DNA from: Dimorphilus gyrociliatus
Lineage: Eukaryota > Annelida > Polychaeta > Dinophilidae
Length of the DNA stretch: 64,000 nucleotides
NCBI GenBank assembly: GCA_904063045.1
Contig: CAJFCJ010000024.1
Coordinates: forward strand, 248,001 to 312,000
Reading direction: 5' to 3'
A program made the position numbers and the translations under genes. Below the pieces are notes generated by a model. It ran no database searches, was not told where the DNA came from, and saw only the letters and a program-made list of their open reading frames with translations. Shown one piece after another: positions 1 through 13,546 of the stretch (position 1 is its first letter; every line of letters starts with the position of its first letter).

Positions 1-1745
1 CGCAATTATCAGAAAACCAATCTTTTAAAAACACTGAAAATAAAATCAACAATTCCGTTAATACTATAAACTAAAGCAACCATTTTTCTTTAACTAATTA
101 GTAGTACATGAGAGATCGTTATTCTCCTCGGGAGTTCTACTTGTTGAAAAAGTAGCGCACTTGAATATTTCGTTTTCCTTAAAAAAAACAGTAGTTAGTT
201 GATTTTCAAAGTCAATCTATTACTGAAAATGCATTGTACGACTTACATGTATTAATATCTCGAAAATGGAAAAAACTTTGACTTTCGTAACATAATCATT
301 ATCTGCAATTCTTACGAAAATGACGGCAGTTCTCAGAGAACCAGGAGAATATGAAATCGTAGAACCTGTCTTAGTTTCATTCTGTCATAATGGGTTTCAG
401 AAAATGTAAAACAAAAGATAAAAAGAAACTATTAAATTGAGAATATCTCAAAATGAATATATTTGTTATTTACGATTTCCCGACTATATGTAACTTTCAT
501 ATTATCTCTTCTTTCTTCTCTATCACCAGTTGAAGCTGCACTTTTCACTATTTTAGATTTGAATGCCTTTATGTTCTTGAATACAATGATATATGCTTTA
601 TAACTGCCAGCAAGTCCTACTTAATAGTAATAAAAAGTTACTTCGAAATAAAGAATCTATTTCATTTTGAATTTACTTCGATCCTTTTCAACAGATATTG
701 ACAAGAATAAACTACTCTTTCGATCAATTTGAAATGAATTTCTATATGATCCAGAAGCTATCCCTTCATGAAAAGTAATGGATCTATCGAATGAATGAAG
801 ATTTGACGGATATAAAGGAGGTTTCAGAATACTTGAGTTTGTTAAAGTTATAAAACATCTGTGTTAAAAAAGTATAATTTTAATAATTAGAACATTACTC
901 TGTATTCATATAATGAATTTACTGTCCATTGCTTCTATGATCATCAAAGGGTACAGGAATGGAATTGATAACGTAGGTTATTATGTCCACATACATTTGA
1001 TTTCGAAGTCTTTCCCTATACCCTGATTCTTTACGATTCGTGAAAAGATTACTTTCACAAAATTTTTTTGAATAGTACAGAAAAAGAAGTTGCGGTAGTC
1101 TTAAACCTTCTTTTCTTACTATTATTTCATGGAATGTCTCAATTAATTCATCATAATTCAAGCGCCCATTTTCATACTTTAATAAAATAATAAGTTATAT
1201 TTTCATCAATTCAGATGTCACAAACATACAAATAAATATATTTACCATGTTTTGTACTATTTGTAGAGGATGGCTCAAACATGCTTCAACTTGAGCTGGC
1301 TGCCATAATCCAACATTTTCCTTCTCTGGATCAACCGTGCAAACCATATAAGCTTGAGTACTTTTAAAACTTAACTTATTGGAAATGTTCATGTTCATAG
1401 ATAAATGACAAGGTAATAGAACCCTGTAACCAATTGGTATTTTTGGCCATGTTAGAGCGAAACTAAGGTCGCCAATGCCATAGTAAGTTTTCGTTTTATT
1501 GCAAAATCCAACTTATAGTGATAAACAACAAGTTAAAAGGAACAAGTTAAAAAATATGATAAAATCTTACTTTTTCTGCATTCCTTGGGCATATCATCAT
1601 CATATTCATTGTCTAAACTGTTGGCTATATTTTGTACTTTTATAGGTAGACTTGAGTCTTTTTCTATAACAATTGTGGAAGATGTAGACAAAGAAATTAA
1701 ACAAATTTCCAATGAAATTGCAAAGAATAATATTAGTTTGTTCAT
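1..1745 (-). CDS. Secreted/membrane receptor gene with HormR-like module, 5' part (partial)
   Basis: A multi-exon gene read toward the left edge. Exon 1 (start MNKLILFF at 1745; an in-frame Met lies 12 nt upstream) encodes a hydrophobic signal peptide and a short acidic stretch, and ends at GTAAGA near 1571. Exon 2 (about 1514-1247) joins in phase and contains FCNKT...LTWPKIPIGYRVLLPCHL...AYMVCTV...GLWQPAQVEAC. This spacing of Cys, Trp-Pro, Pro-Cys and Gly-x-Trp resembles the hormone-receptor (HormR) module found before the GAIN domain of adhesion GPCRs. Exon 3 (about 1175-919) is helical and begins YENGRLNYDELIETFHE. Further open stretches with splice-like edges lie near 857-660, 620-470 and 395-255. 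No seven-helix region is in the window. An adhesion-GPCR identity is inference; the signal peptide and Cys-rich exon are directly visible. Confidence 0.5.
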
Positions 1746-1795
1746 ACTTTCTTCCAAAATGAGGCTGAAAGAAAAAATAAACTAATCAGCCTGTA

Positions 1796-3290
1796 AATAT
1801 GTATATATTTATATGTGTGTGAGTATATATACTAATATAAATATATATATATATATATTTTATATATAAAAGCAGATATACATACATATAAATTTATATA
1901 TATATATAAATATATGCATATAAATATACATATATGAATATTTATATATTAATTGATCAGATATAATATTTATGCCATTTAATAAATCACCAATATTTTA
2001 ATGTATTATTTTTGTTCATATGTAATGCAAATAAAAATACCATTTGCAAATTCCTGGTGCATTTGTATTCATAATAAGTACAGTAAATAATTCCTCCTTA
2101 GGTTGTCTTTATACTTTGACCCCGTTATATTATTCCATCACTCCCATCATTAAGTAATGAATTAAAGAATACAGTAAAGAATTGTATACATGAAAATGTA
2201 ATGCTTCATTACTTACGTAACTAAGTCAAAACTTTCCTTCAGGTATCATTTATTAGTAATTTTTTTTTTCTTATTCTCTCTAAAAGGTTTATGAAGAGAG
2301 AATTAGATGGAGAAATCACGACCAGGTACGGAATGATATTTATAACGTAAGTTCTATTTTTATTATGTTCCTATTGTACATATTTAATATATTTTGTAAA
2401 TAGCTAATGGAAAGCAACTTGAATATGCGTATTAAATCAGGCTTTGTATAATAATAACATATTCAACTTTTAAAATAGTATAATACAAAATGGATTCAGT
2501 CATCTGTAAAATATACTCAAGGGAATTTAAACTTAGCTTTAACTAGGGTGATTGAAATTTATACATGTTTTTTTATCTGAAGAACGTTTTCCTCTTAGGA
2601 GGAGAAACGATAACCCTATTACTGTTAAATATACAGTATACACGACTAAATACATATCTTAGTATTGTGAATAAATGATATTACTAAAAATATCCAGGTT
2701 AAGATTAGGAATATCATTATTTTTAACAATGATATATAAGGATAAGTCCTTATTGTTTTTTTCTTCTCATTTTATACATCTTTTCATGGTCACTGGAAAT
2801 AAGAGAAACAATTAGTTTCCTTCTTTTCTATTCTTAAAAAAACTATTTTCTATTAATGTAAATGTAAAGCATTGTTGGAAAATAACAAATTATGAGATAT
2901 AAACTGCATTCCTTTCCCAATTAGTTTAAGAATAAAAGAAATCTAGGTTTGCGTTGTGTAATTCGAAGAAGTCTTTTGCAAAGTAGCATTTCTCTTCCTT
3001 ATCTCTATAAAAATTTATATATGATATATATAAATTATAAATAATATTTTCCTTCACTATTCATTATCTTTTCTTCCCTTCTTCATTTTATCTTATAACC
3101 TTGTACTTAATATCTTTTTAGGAAACATAAAAAAGAGTATCGGTTAAAAGGCTAAGGAATAAAGTTAGAAGCTCCTTAGTGATTTAGATTTCCCAAGCAG
3201 AGTTGAAAAAACTCTCTCCTAAATTTTTATTCCTTCCTTTTTAGTTTAAGTCCAACAGGCTGAAGTCTTCAGACTTCTCTATAAAAAATA

Positions 3291-3324
<34 letters not shown>

Positions 3325-3715
3325 CAGTATGTATTTTCTATTGATAGAAAAAATGACAGTAGATCTTTTTCTAATACGATGAAGAATAGGCCTTAATTAT
3401 AAATAAGTAGGTCAAAGTTTTACAAGTATAGATAAAGAAATAATTATTTTATTTCGTACTAAACATATACAAGGAGATTACTATGAGCAAATCAAAAATT
3501 TGTTGAATATTATTATCATTCAAGTGATATGTTATCTACAAGAGTATATCAACAACAGAAAAAAATTTCATTCAATCAAACAATCAATCAAAGTTAAAGA
3601 GTCGATATCGAATTGGCTATTTCTCCTTTTTTTTTTAATTTAAAAAATCTTTATTCAAGTTAATAACTTCCTTAATTATTGTTTGTATAATATTGTTGAT
3701 TTGAACACAACAATA
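1796..3715. other. AT-rich intergenic stretch with no supported gene
   Basis: No convincing exon is seen on either strand. The stretch holds AT dinucleotide runs (about 1838-1930 and 3292-3323) and short homopolymers. It separates the 5' end of the leftward receptor-like gene from the 5' end of the rightward coiled-coil gene, so the promoters of both should lie here, but no specific element can be named. Confidence 0.6.
3292..3323. repeat. (TA)n microsatellite
   Basis: Uninterrupted TA dinucleotide run in intergenic DNA. Similar but less pure runs occur near 1838-1880, 13047-13068 and 24488-24510. Confidence 0.85.
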
Positions 3716-6700
3716 ATGACTTCTGAACAGGTAAAAACAACAACAACATACTTCTGATATTGTTCTCTTTCCATTATAAATGTTTGAAATAATTTTATAT
3801 TGATGTTATAAAAAGTGATTAGGCAAGTGAAATATATTGATTGTTTTTTTTTGTGTTTGTTTTAATGAAACAAGAGCGAAGAATTGAATAATTCTAACGA
3901 ACAAGGAAAAGGATGTAAGTATTTATAAATACGCTAGCTAATCTACTTGCGGATAGAGTATTAGATGATAAAATGAATAGCTACATAATTGATTAAGTAA
4001 TTAACTTATTCAACATATATATACAGTATATATATATTTAAATTTTGATAGATGAATGTAGGCTTGTATAAAAAGATATAAAAAAAAAGAACGCTGCTTG
4101 AAAATCAATACATAATCAGTAGTGCTTCATTGATTTCTCTAAATTATTGGGCATTTGGGATTTTTTCAGACCCTTGATTACATTCGTTATTTGCATTTAC
4201 TGTTTCCTATCTCTTTTCTGTACAGCTTTGCAGTATTTCTTTGTATCTTAGTTAAGCATTATTTCAGTAACGTTTTAACAAAATAAGTCTAAACTTTCTC
4301 TTACAGGCGATTTGGTCACTTTTAAAGAAGATTTACTTCCAATATTGAAACTTACGGAATACGTTGATGATCAAAGACAAGCAATTGAATCAAACGACAA
4401 TACAACATGCGATACTAATGATACTAAATTATTAGGTAGGCCTTTTAGATAGTTTCTATTTTCCTTTTAAACAGAATAGACAAATGAACAAACAAAAACC
4501 ATTTAAAACAGCAGAAAAGGATACAAAGAATTTAAAAACAGTTAATAAAACTGCAAGTGATAATTCTGAATATGAAATATGTGTTAGATATTCTGATCTT
4601 CTAAATCCTCCTCCCTTACGAATTCAAGTTAATACTATTCAATCAAAAGTTGAAGAAATATTACAAGAAAAATATCCTGAATCCTTAACATTTGATGAGA
4701 AAATAATAAAATTTGAAAATATACTTCGTATACCTAAGAAATCAATTGTAAAAAACAAGAAAAATGTCCGACTAAAGTCGTATTCGCATTCCAATTTATT
4801 TGATATTAAAAAGATGAAACGTTGTGAATCTCTTAAGAACAAAACTCCTAATATTCTATCTCATTCTTTGGAAGATGTCCGAATAAAGCCTGATACTCCT
4901 AATGTAAGTTTAATTATCAGATATTTTGTGATCAACAGGTAATATTATTTTGTTTTCTATATTTATAGCTCTGTGAACCGGAAGTTGATTGTTATCCGTA
5001 CAATAGACTATCAGAGGTGAGTAAATAATTTTCTATTCTTTCTTAATTTCAACTTTTATTCTTTTATCTGTTTCTCTTCGATCATTTAGATAAACTTTTT
5101 CTTAATTAATTGAATACAAAAAAACTAAACAAAATAAAACATACAGGGCATAATGAGTAGTCGATTACGTCATCTAATATTGGAAAGAGAATGTCTAGCA
5201 ACAAATATAAGACATTTGAAAAGACAAAAATGTATACTATTCATTTTATAGGAAAAAAACCTATTTTTCTTCTTAAATTCTCTTCTTAATAATTGTACTA
5301 ACAATAATTTGTAATTCGAAATTAGCAGCAAGTTCAATGTTATATAAAACAAGGACAAAATCATCTAAATTCTTATTAAAATTCCTCGAGAAAAATAGAA
5401 AGACTCTTATGAAAGAAGTGATAGATTTGAAAGGGACAGTATCAAGTCTAAAAAATAAGGTGTGAAGAGGCAAACTAACGCACAAACATCCGTGTCCTTT
5501 CTACTCTCCCTTTTCTTTTGTAGAGTCAATAGCCCTCACTAATTTATTATGTGACACTTTTCCTCCTCCTCCTCTGTTTATTAGTTACACAAAATATAGA
5601 ACTATTCTTATTTATATAAATGAAATTACTTTATTAATTAATTATCTCATTAGATTGTTAATATTGTTGTCTAATTGCTTTTATTTTTGTTTTTACATCT
5701 AGAATGAAATGTTAGCTCAAATGCTTTCTGATAAGGATTTGGAAAAGGAAGAATTACTTGAAAATCTAAGATCAAATGATTTTATTGCTAAAGAAAAACA
5801 TTTATTACAAGTTAACCTCTTGCAATTTTTATAGATTTTTTTAAATTAATTAATATTACTTAATTTACTTTGTTAGTTAAGATCCAATGAATTAAAGAAT
5901 AACCTTCAAGAAAGTAATGAACAGTGTTTAAGGATAATAACCGATAAACAGAAATCAAAAGATCAATTTACAACACAAACTAATGAATCTCAATTGATAA
6001 ACCCTTTAGAATTTGACATTGTAAAAGTTCACTAATTATTTGTTATTATAGCCAATCTAAACTATTTTTAATTGACAGAACGTAATTATGGAGGATAAAG
6101 TAAAGATGTTGGGCGATAAATTGGAAAACGAAAGAACTGATTATAAAAAACATAAAAGATTATTAGAAGATGAAATTAAAATGCTTACGAATGAAAATCG
6201 GATGGTTAAAGCTAAATTTGAGGAAGAAAGAATTCAAAAACATCTTATTGAGCTAGAAGCTGAAAAACTAATAGAAGATAATGATTTATTAAGGAAAGGA
6301 TCTTCGGAGAGATTATTACAAAATAATGTAGGTCTTTCTATTAATTCTTTTAAAATATTTCAATAGATTTTATTATACTATTCCATAGACAACAAACTTT
6401 GAAAGAACCTTGTACGAAAGGAAATTTGAAGACTTAACTCAAGATTTTCATCACTTATTAAACGAGAAACAACTTGCAGAGACTGAATTTGACAATAAAT
6501 TAATTGAAGCTAAATCCTCAATTCAAGAATTAAAAGAAGAAAATCAGCGAATTCAAGATAAATATGATGAAATTTTAACGGAAAATCGAGCGTTAAAAAG
6601 TCACAATTTAGTCATTAAAGTAGACAAGAAAAATCAAGAAAAACTTGAGAATGAATTAATTATGATAAAAGGTTGTTTTTTACTAATATTTTTCATAAAT

Positions 6701-7577
6701 TAAAGAAATGTAGTTTGTTTTTTCTTATTTGTTTTAAAGAAAAGCTAAATGATACTGTGGAAAGGTTAGAAACATCATCTAATGAAGGTGCCATTTACAA
6801 GAGGCAACTTGATACTATAAAAGTTGAGATGAACTCTTTAAACTATCAATTAAAATTGAAGGAGGAACAATGTCAAACTTTAAAACCTGACAGACAATTA
6901 ATACCTGAAAACAACTCGCAATCGCTAAAGGAAATTGCCAGTCTTCAAGAAAAAGTAAGATAAAAGAAGATAGCCTCTTTTCTTTTAAATAGCTAATTTT
7001 CTAGATAACAAACGCGGAAGAAGAGTTGATTCTATGGAAGAAGAAATATGATAATTTAAATATTGAAAATTTAAAACTTCAGGATGAACTAAATTCTAAA
7101 GAGGACTTGAACGAAGCAGCACGAAACGTTACGGGTAATACTAGAGTACGTATTGAACAATATCTAAAAGTAGCTTTTTATATAAATACACTGTATTATA
7201 TAATTATATAAACTGACAGGTATTGGAGTTAGAAACGCTTCTTAGAGAAAGAGAAAATCAAATAATTAAATACGAAATCAACACTAAATTAGATATAAAT
7301 GAATTGCATAAAGCTCTCTCTACAACTAAAGAATTAGAAGGAAAAGTAGAAAAATATGATGAAGAAGTATTTATAATATATATAATTGAGTATTTTATAA
7401 TCTAGTTATGAACTTAAAATTGTCTAGAGGAGAAGACATATACAAGATGTCAGGGATTTAAAAAAAGATCGTGAAATTGCTGTAACAAATTCGATTGCGC
7501 AATCGAATGCTTTAGAATATTTAAATGAAGAATTAGATAAAGTTAATCAACTATTGATAGAATCTTCAATAGAGGTA

Positions 7578-7608
<31 letters not shown>

Positions 7609-10600
7609 TATCAGCACACTATAGGTCAGTGAAAATAACGTTTTCTTGAATACTACTCCCCAAGCTATCCATATGATTCATTTAAATCTTGAAAATTGGC
7701 ACCAAAACATTCATATTTATCTATAATCGATGACAAGCAGATGTTTCTTTCAACCCCATTGACTTTCCTAGGATATGTAGAAAAAAATTAGGCAGTTTTT
7801 GTAACAATACTTGTAATATTATGGAAGCATTTTCTCGATTCATTGCAAGAATAAGAGACGAAGATGATGAAAAAAAAGAAGATAAGGATAAAGACACAAA
7901 AGAGGGAGACGCTATAGTAAAAGACGAGGTTTAATTATTAAAAACTTAGGCCTAATATCTTATGTATCACTCCTGTTGCTCTTGAAATGTTCTACCGGTT
8001 TTCGGCTTTAATTATTCATTTCTATTTGTAGAATAAAAAATTAGAAAAAGATGTTCAATTAGAGAAGGAGAGAACAAAAGAATTATCCGATCAGGTATTT
8101 TATAAGCAAGATTATTTCCGTAGTATTTTATAATAACCTTTAGTAGAGATATTTATGTGTCACAAGTGTATTGTAAACTTTTTACTATTTCTTTATACTA
8201 TTATCTAGGTTACCTCGAAAAATGCTCTCTTAGAACAAGGAGTTTCTAAAGCCATTGAAAACGGGTCATTGAAGATAGCTCCAGATGCAGCGACCAGTAT
8301 TGCAGATTTGCAAAATCTGAGAACAGAATGTAGTATATTACAACGACAATTAGAGCTTTCTCAAAAAACCGTAGAAGAAGCTCACATTGCTAAAGAAAAT
8401 GCCGAATATAAGTTGAGAGCCTACGAAACTCAATCCGGAAATCAAAATAGTATCTTAGAAGCTTTAAATAATGCAAAAATTCAAGCAGAACAAAAAGCAG
8501 ATGTTAGTTTTTTTTTATTAATTTTAATAAATTAATTGATTTAATTTATATAGTATTTTGTTCTTAAAATATTTGTATTTTTTATTCTCTTTTCTCTCTT
8601 TTATCGTTCAAGTATTATGAAAGTGAATTTGAAAAATTGAAAGAAAGAAACAAAGAACTAGAAACAATTGTTACTGGATTCCAACCTCAGTTAAATGCTA
8701 TTCAAAATTCATATCAATCTGATCTCGAAAGAGCCCAAAAACAGGACACATTTACAGTTTGTTTAGTTATCACTTATACAATTACTTTACTGGAAGAATT
8801 TATTAAATTGATTTTTTTCACTTTCAAGTTAAGGCAGAATACAGCTGGATCAAAGGCTTTGGTATCAGTAAAGGACGGAGAATTAGCCCAACTAAAAGCT
8901 TTAAATAGGTATTTGATGTAACAATCTTATAAATGTGGTTACTCTTTAGAAATGCTCTAACGTTTCTTTTTAAATAGGAATCTCAAAAAAGAGCTGGAAC
9001 TTCTTTCAGAGCAATTAAGAATTGCCAAAGATGAAATGCTCTCAAACAGAGAAGAGATCAAAGCTCTAACATTCGCTTTAAAAAATAAGGTAAACAATCT
9101 TTATAATACGAATACTGTGTTCTTCGCTTCTTTCTTTTTCTTCTTCTTCTCTTGACGATATTCTCTGGCATTTTTAAAAGGAAGAAGAAATATCTCATTG
9201 GATTTCTGAAATTGAAAATATCAAAAGTGATAGAATGAATACATATCTTCAAATTGAACAATTAAATCAAGATATTACCAGGAAACAACACAGCTACTCT
9301 CAAACGTTGATGCAATGTCAACATTTGGACAAACAAGTCAGAAAAAAATCCTTTTCAAACATCTCTTTCATTATTAATTCATTAAACAGTTATTAGAGGA
9401 GCGAGAAGCTAGAAAGAACCTTGAAAAGAGATTATGGGAAAAGGAAAATGAATGCTTGTCTCACGATTCTGACTTTCGTACGGTTTCTAGGACATTAAGT
9501 ATAACAAGCGATGAAAGAGATGGGTATAAGGTATTATGCAATATGATAAAAAACGCAAGAAATGTTAAATATTTAATATTTATATTATGTTTGTTAATGT
9601 GTCTATAGGCCAAACTGGATGACCTTAACGAAAGGGTTCATGAAATGGTTAATGAAAAATCAAAATTACAGCACGAGTTGAGAGTAAAGGAAAATAAAGT
9701 AATTACTTTTCTTCCTTTTAACAACAAAAATATTAAAAGCATCTTTTCTTCTAATTTTGGTGCTAATTCTATTTTGTTTTTAGTTAGATGAAGCAATTAT
9801 GATGCGTAAACAAACGGAAAGGCAGCTAGAATCGACTAAAGAAGAGCTAAACGAATTGCAATTATCAAGAGATTGTTTACATGAGATTACCGATAATCAA
9901 AAAAGCTCTGTTTCAGCAGCTAAAGTTTGTTGTCACTAGTGTGTAATAGATTAAAAATCATTACATAATATACTTATAATAGAAACAGGCCACAAAATAT
10001 CATCAGGAAAAGACTGAGTTGAAAAAAACTATATCTGGTTTAGAGGGGGAAAAACATAAACTTCAAAGAAATTTAAGAGAGTCAGAAAGTGAAAAGGATC
10101 AATTAATTTCAGATAAAGAAAAATTGGCAAAAGGTTTAGTGTCACTCTTATTAAATGGAGATATTTAAACTTAATACCTCTAAATTACTTTATTTTCGTA
10201 CAGATGTCATAAAAATAGCAACCCAATTAGAAAACAAAGATGAACTATTGATTGAGCAAAAACATCGATACGAAAATGCTATTGAAAATATTAAATTAGA
10301 TTTTATCAATGAAACAACGAAACTTGCCCAATTAAAGGATGCCGCCGAAAACGAGGCAAAGAAATTGAAAGAAGAAAAGAGAGAATTAGAGCATGAATTA
10401 GAACTTAGAGAGAGAGAAATGACAGACTACGATAAGAATTCAGATAATAATGAATATTTTTCAAGGGAGAAGAAAGATTTAAATAACAAACTTCAAGCTT
10501 TACAAAATGAAAATAGAGATTTAAGTTCAGAGGTGAAAAAAGTCAATCAAAGTCTTTATTTATTGGAAAAAGATAAAGAACATCTAGATAAGCTTATTCA

Positions 10601-12703
10601 AGAAAAAGATAAACAATATAGTCAATTAAGGGAAGAACTAAATACCGAGAGACATAAATTTATGAACGATATATTTTCTTTAAGAGAAAAATCCTATCAA
10701 CAAGAAAAGCAAACAGATAATAAAATTGCTGATATTTCTGAAAAGTATAAAAGATCCAGAAGCGAGAAAGAAGAATTAAATATGCAATACACAGATCTAT
10801 TGAGAAGTTACGAAAACGTTAAAGGCGATATAAAAGAATTAGAATATCAAAATGAACGTCTAAACAGTCATATTGAAAGTATTGGAAACAACACCCAATA
10901 TGCCGAGAAACAATGTGATGTTTATAAAGCTAGGAATGAATCTTTAAAGCAACAATTGGTAATAAAAATACAATTAATTACACATAATTAGTATATTTAT
11001 CTCTCTCTTTGTATATTCATATATATATATATGATTATTATAATTCACTAAGGCTAAAGAAGAAGAAGAAAAACAAAAACTGAAGGGTCAATTGATTAAT
11101 TGTCAAACAGAGTTGATAAAGGTTAAAGAATATTACGACAATTATAAAAGAGAGGGAGAGTCTTCTATTACACTATTGACAACCAACCAAGACTATACGA
11201 AAGGTTTAGAAGAACAATTAAAAGACGCTAGAGTAAGCTGTAAATAATGATTAACTAACTCATTAACTGTAAACATTTTTTTTAAAAAAAAAAGAATCAA
11301 ATTTTAACTTTACAAGAAGAACTAGAAAAAACTAAGCTAGAGTATGAATGTAAAATAAAACTAATTCAAGATGAACTAGATGCAATAAAGTAAGTTTACC
11401 AGTTCAAATAGAAACATATAATGTAATAAAAGAGTTAGATAATGTAATTATCCTCTATTGCGCAATAAATAATTCAAGATCTTTGACAGTAATATACTGT
11501 ATATATACCTTTCTCTAATCAAAAGGGGGACAAGCGTTAATAAAATTGATGATTTGACGAAGGAGAATGAAAGATTATCTACTAATTTACAAGATACAAA
11601 ACGTATTTTAAGTGATAAAATAGAAAAACTTAAAAATGTAAGATTAAATTATTCATTTCTATTTATTTTCCTCTTTTGTAATGTCTAATATCTTCCATCT
11701 CTTTTTTTTCTCTTTACTATTTTTAGCTACAAACTGAATTAGAAGACACTAAGTCTGCTTATGAACACAAGTCTAATGAATTAATTAAAAACCAATCAAA
11801 ACTAAGACTAGAATTAGAAACGAGACAAGAACTTGAGGAAAGGTTAGTGTATTTCTTATAATACGGTACCGTATATTTTTAAATATTAAATAGATAATAT
11901 ACCTTCTATAGTTGTATTAAAAAGAAGTATAACAAAAAAAGATCTTAATAAATCACTCATTTAGTTGAATATATTAATAATTTAAATAAAAATAATAACA
12001 ATAGGCTTAACAAGCGAGAAGAAATGATGAATGAACTCCTGACAAATTCAGAGAAGGATAAAACCCATATAATAGAAATCTCTAAGTTTGTATATGTGTG
12101 TTATAGGCCTTAATGTACAATTATTCACCAATGAATTTTAAATATTCATATTAGCTATATTATCACACTATATATAATTCAGCACAAGATACTTCACATA
12201 TACTTTTTAATATATTTCACTATCCGCTTCCTTTCCAGTGCCAAGTTAAATTCGGTATTGAAAAGAGTTGAAGAAAGGGATAAAGAATTGGAAGTTCAAA
12301 CCGAACATTATCAGGATATTGAGAAGAAAAATGTACAGAGTGAATATAAGATAGTGAACGAGTTCTCTACAAAGGTATATATTTTCAAGTATATTAATAT
12401 ATACACATATTAGTGTACACATGTCGACTGATAAAATAGTTAAAAGAGGCTGACGACCGTTTAAAGAGAGAGAAAATGTCACATTCCTTAACGAAACGAC
12501 AATTAGAGATGGCTCACGAAGATTGCGAAATACTAAGAGAGCAATTAAGAATGAATAGAAGCAAATATAATCAACGAATTCTAAGTATGGCCAACTTCGA
12601 TTCTGGTAAAAATAGATCGGAAAAAATTAATGAGATTATCGCGAGAAGTGAAGAAAAAGCCCAAAGACTTTTAGAAAGTGGAAAAGTATTCGACATTCCC
12701 TAA
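3716..12703 (+). CDS. Large many-exon coiled-coil protein, unidentified (centrosome/cilium-type architecture)
   Basis: About 25-30 short exons with GT-AG introns of mostly 40-150 nt. The proposed start is MTSEQ (3716-3730), followed by exons 3875-3914 and 4307-4435, a basic Ser-rich exon ending at 4903, and then exon after exon of Glu/Lys/Leu/Gln-rich heptad sequence. The longest coiled-coil exon is about 10203-10957. The end is an exon near 12449-12703 containing RQLEMAHEDCEILREQLRMN and finishing ESGKVFDIP-stop. The protein should exceed 1,000 residues, almost all predicted coiled coil, with a non-helical N-terminal 200 residues that includes NPPPLRIQV. That architecture suits centrosomal, ciliary-rootlet or Golgi-tether proteins. 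Generic coiled coil gives false resemblance to CEP135/TSGA10, so I do not name it. The junction between 4435 and about 4475 does not keep phase, so a microexon or an error is likely there. An acidic Lys/Asp/Glu exon lies near 7793-7929. Confidence 0.7.
7571..7605. repeat. (ATT)n microsatellite in an intron
   Basis: Trinucleotide run immediately after a GTAATT donor in an intron of the coiled-coil gene. It is non-coding. Confidence 0.85.
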
Positions 12704-13546
12704 ATGATAATAATAATAAAAATATTAATAATTAATAACAATAATAACAATAAACAATCAAAAATTTCAAGCGTCATCTGTGATAATAGGAAAATATGTA
12801 GATATTTTTTTTACTACAAATATACATGAATTAAATACAAAATATTGTTTTTTAATCAATTTTTATGTTATTTTAAGGTATGATCAAGTATTATTACATT
12901 GAAAAAATAGCATAAAAAATATCTAATTAGCAACAAAGATAATTTAAAAGGCAAAATGTTTATAAAAGCACAGCGGTCTAAGACACAATAGGATAAATTA
13001 GACAGAGAAGAAAGTATATAAATATGGACATATACACACATACAGTATATATATATATATATATACTGTATATTATATGGGAAAAAGAAAACAAACGAAA
13101 AGCTGTTCCATTATCAACTATTCTACGGGAAAAACTAAAGTGTGACACGATATTTCTCTCGTTTCTCTCTCTCTCTCTCTCTCAATCTTTTTCTCATCTC
13201 TTCTTCTGTCTTTAACTTTTTTGTATAATTCATCTTTTTCTTTTTCTCTCTGTCTGTCTATCGCTCGTTTTTTTTTCTTTTTTTTTTATTCTCTCTTGCT
13301 CCCCATCCATGCTTGTTTTCTCGGGAATTCAAGGAATTCGATAAAAGAATGTTGAATGTCAAGAGAATTAAAGACGAGAAGGATGAAAAATATACTATTT
13401 TTATATTTCGTCTTAGGAATATGTGCATTAATTATAAGTATAGTTATGGTTCATTTTGCAAGAAAAACCTGTTAAACGGAATTTTTAATATGTATAAATG
13501 TTTCTTTTCTATAGCCTACTTCTAATTTAATACATATTTGTAAAGT
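12704..13546. other. Convergent 3' intergenic region with palindrome and CT-rich tract
   Basis: Lies between the stop of the rightward coiled-coil gene and the stop of the leftward transporter gene. It contains AAT-rich DNA, a perfect AT palindrome with ATACAG/CTGTAT arms near 13041-13070, and CT microsatellite DNA (about 13158-13200 and 13230-13305). Small ORFs here are low-complexity and unsupported. Confidence 0.6.

Noticed and set aside
1800-1940. Possible CRISPR-like or satellite array in the AT repeats
   Set aside because: No regular repeat-spacer spacing; simple TA/TATAT microsatellite in animal DNA.
13024-13215. Small plus-strand ORF over the AT palindrome and CT tract
   Set aside because: Composed of YIYIY and SLSLS repeats from microsatellites; no gene-like features.
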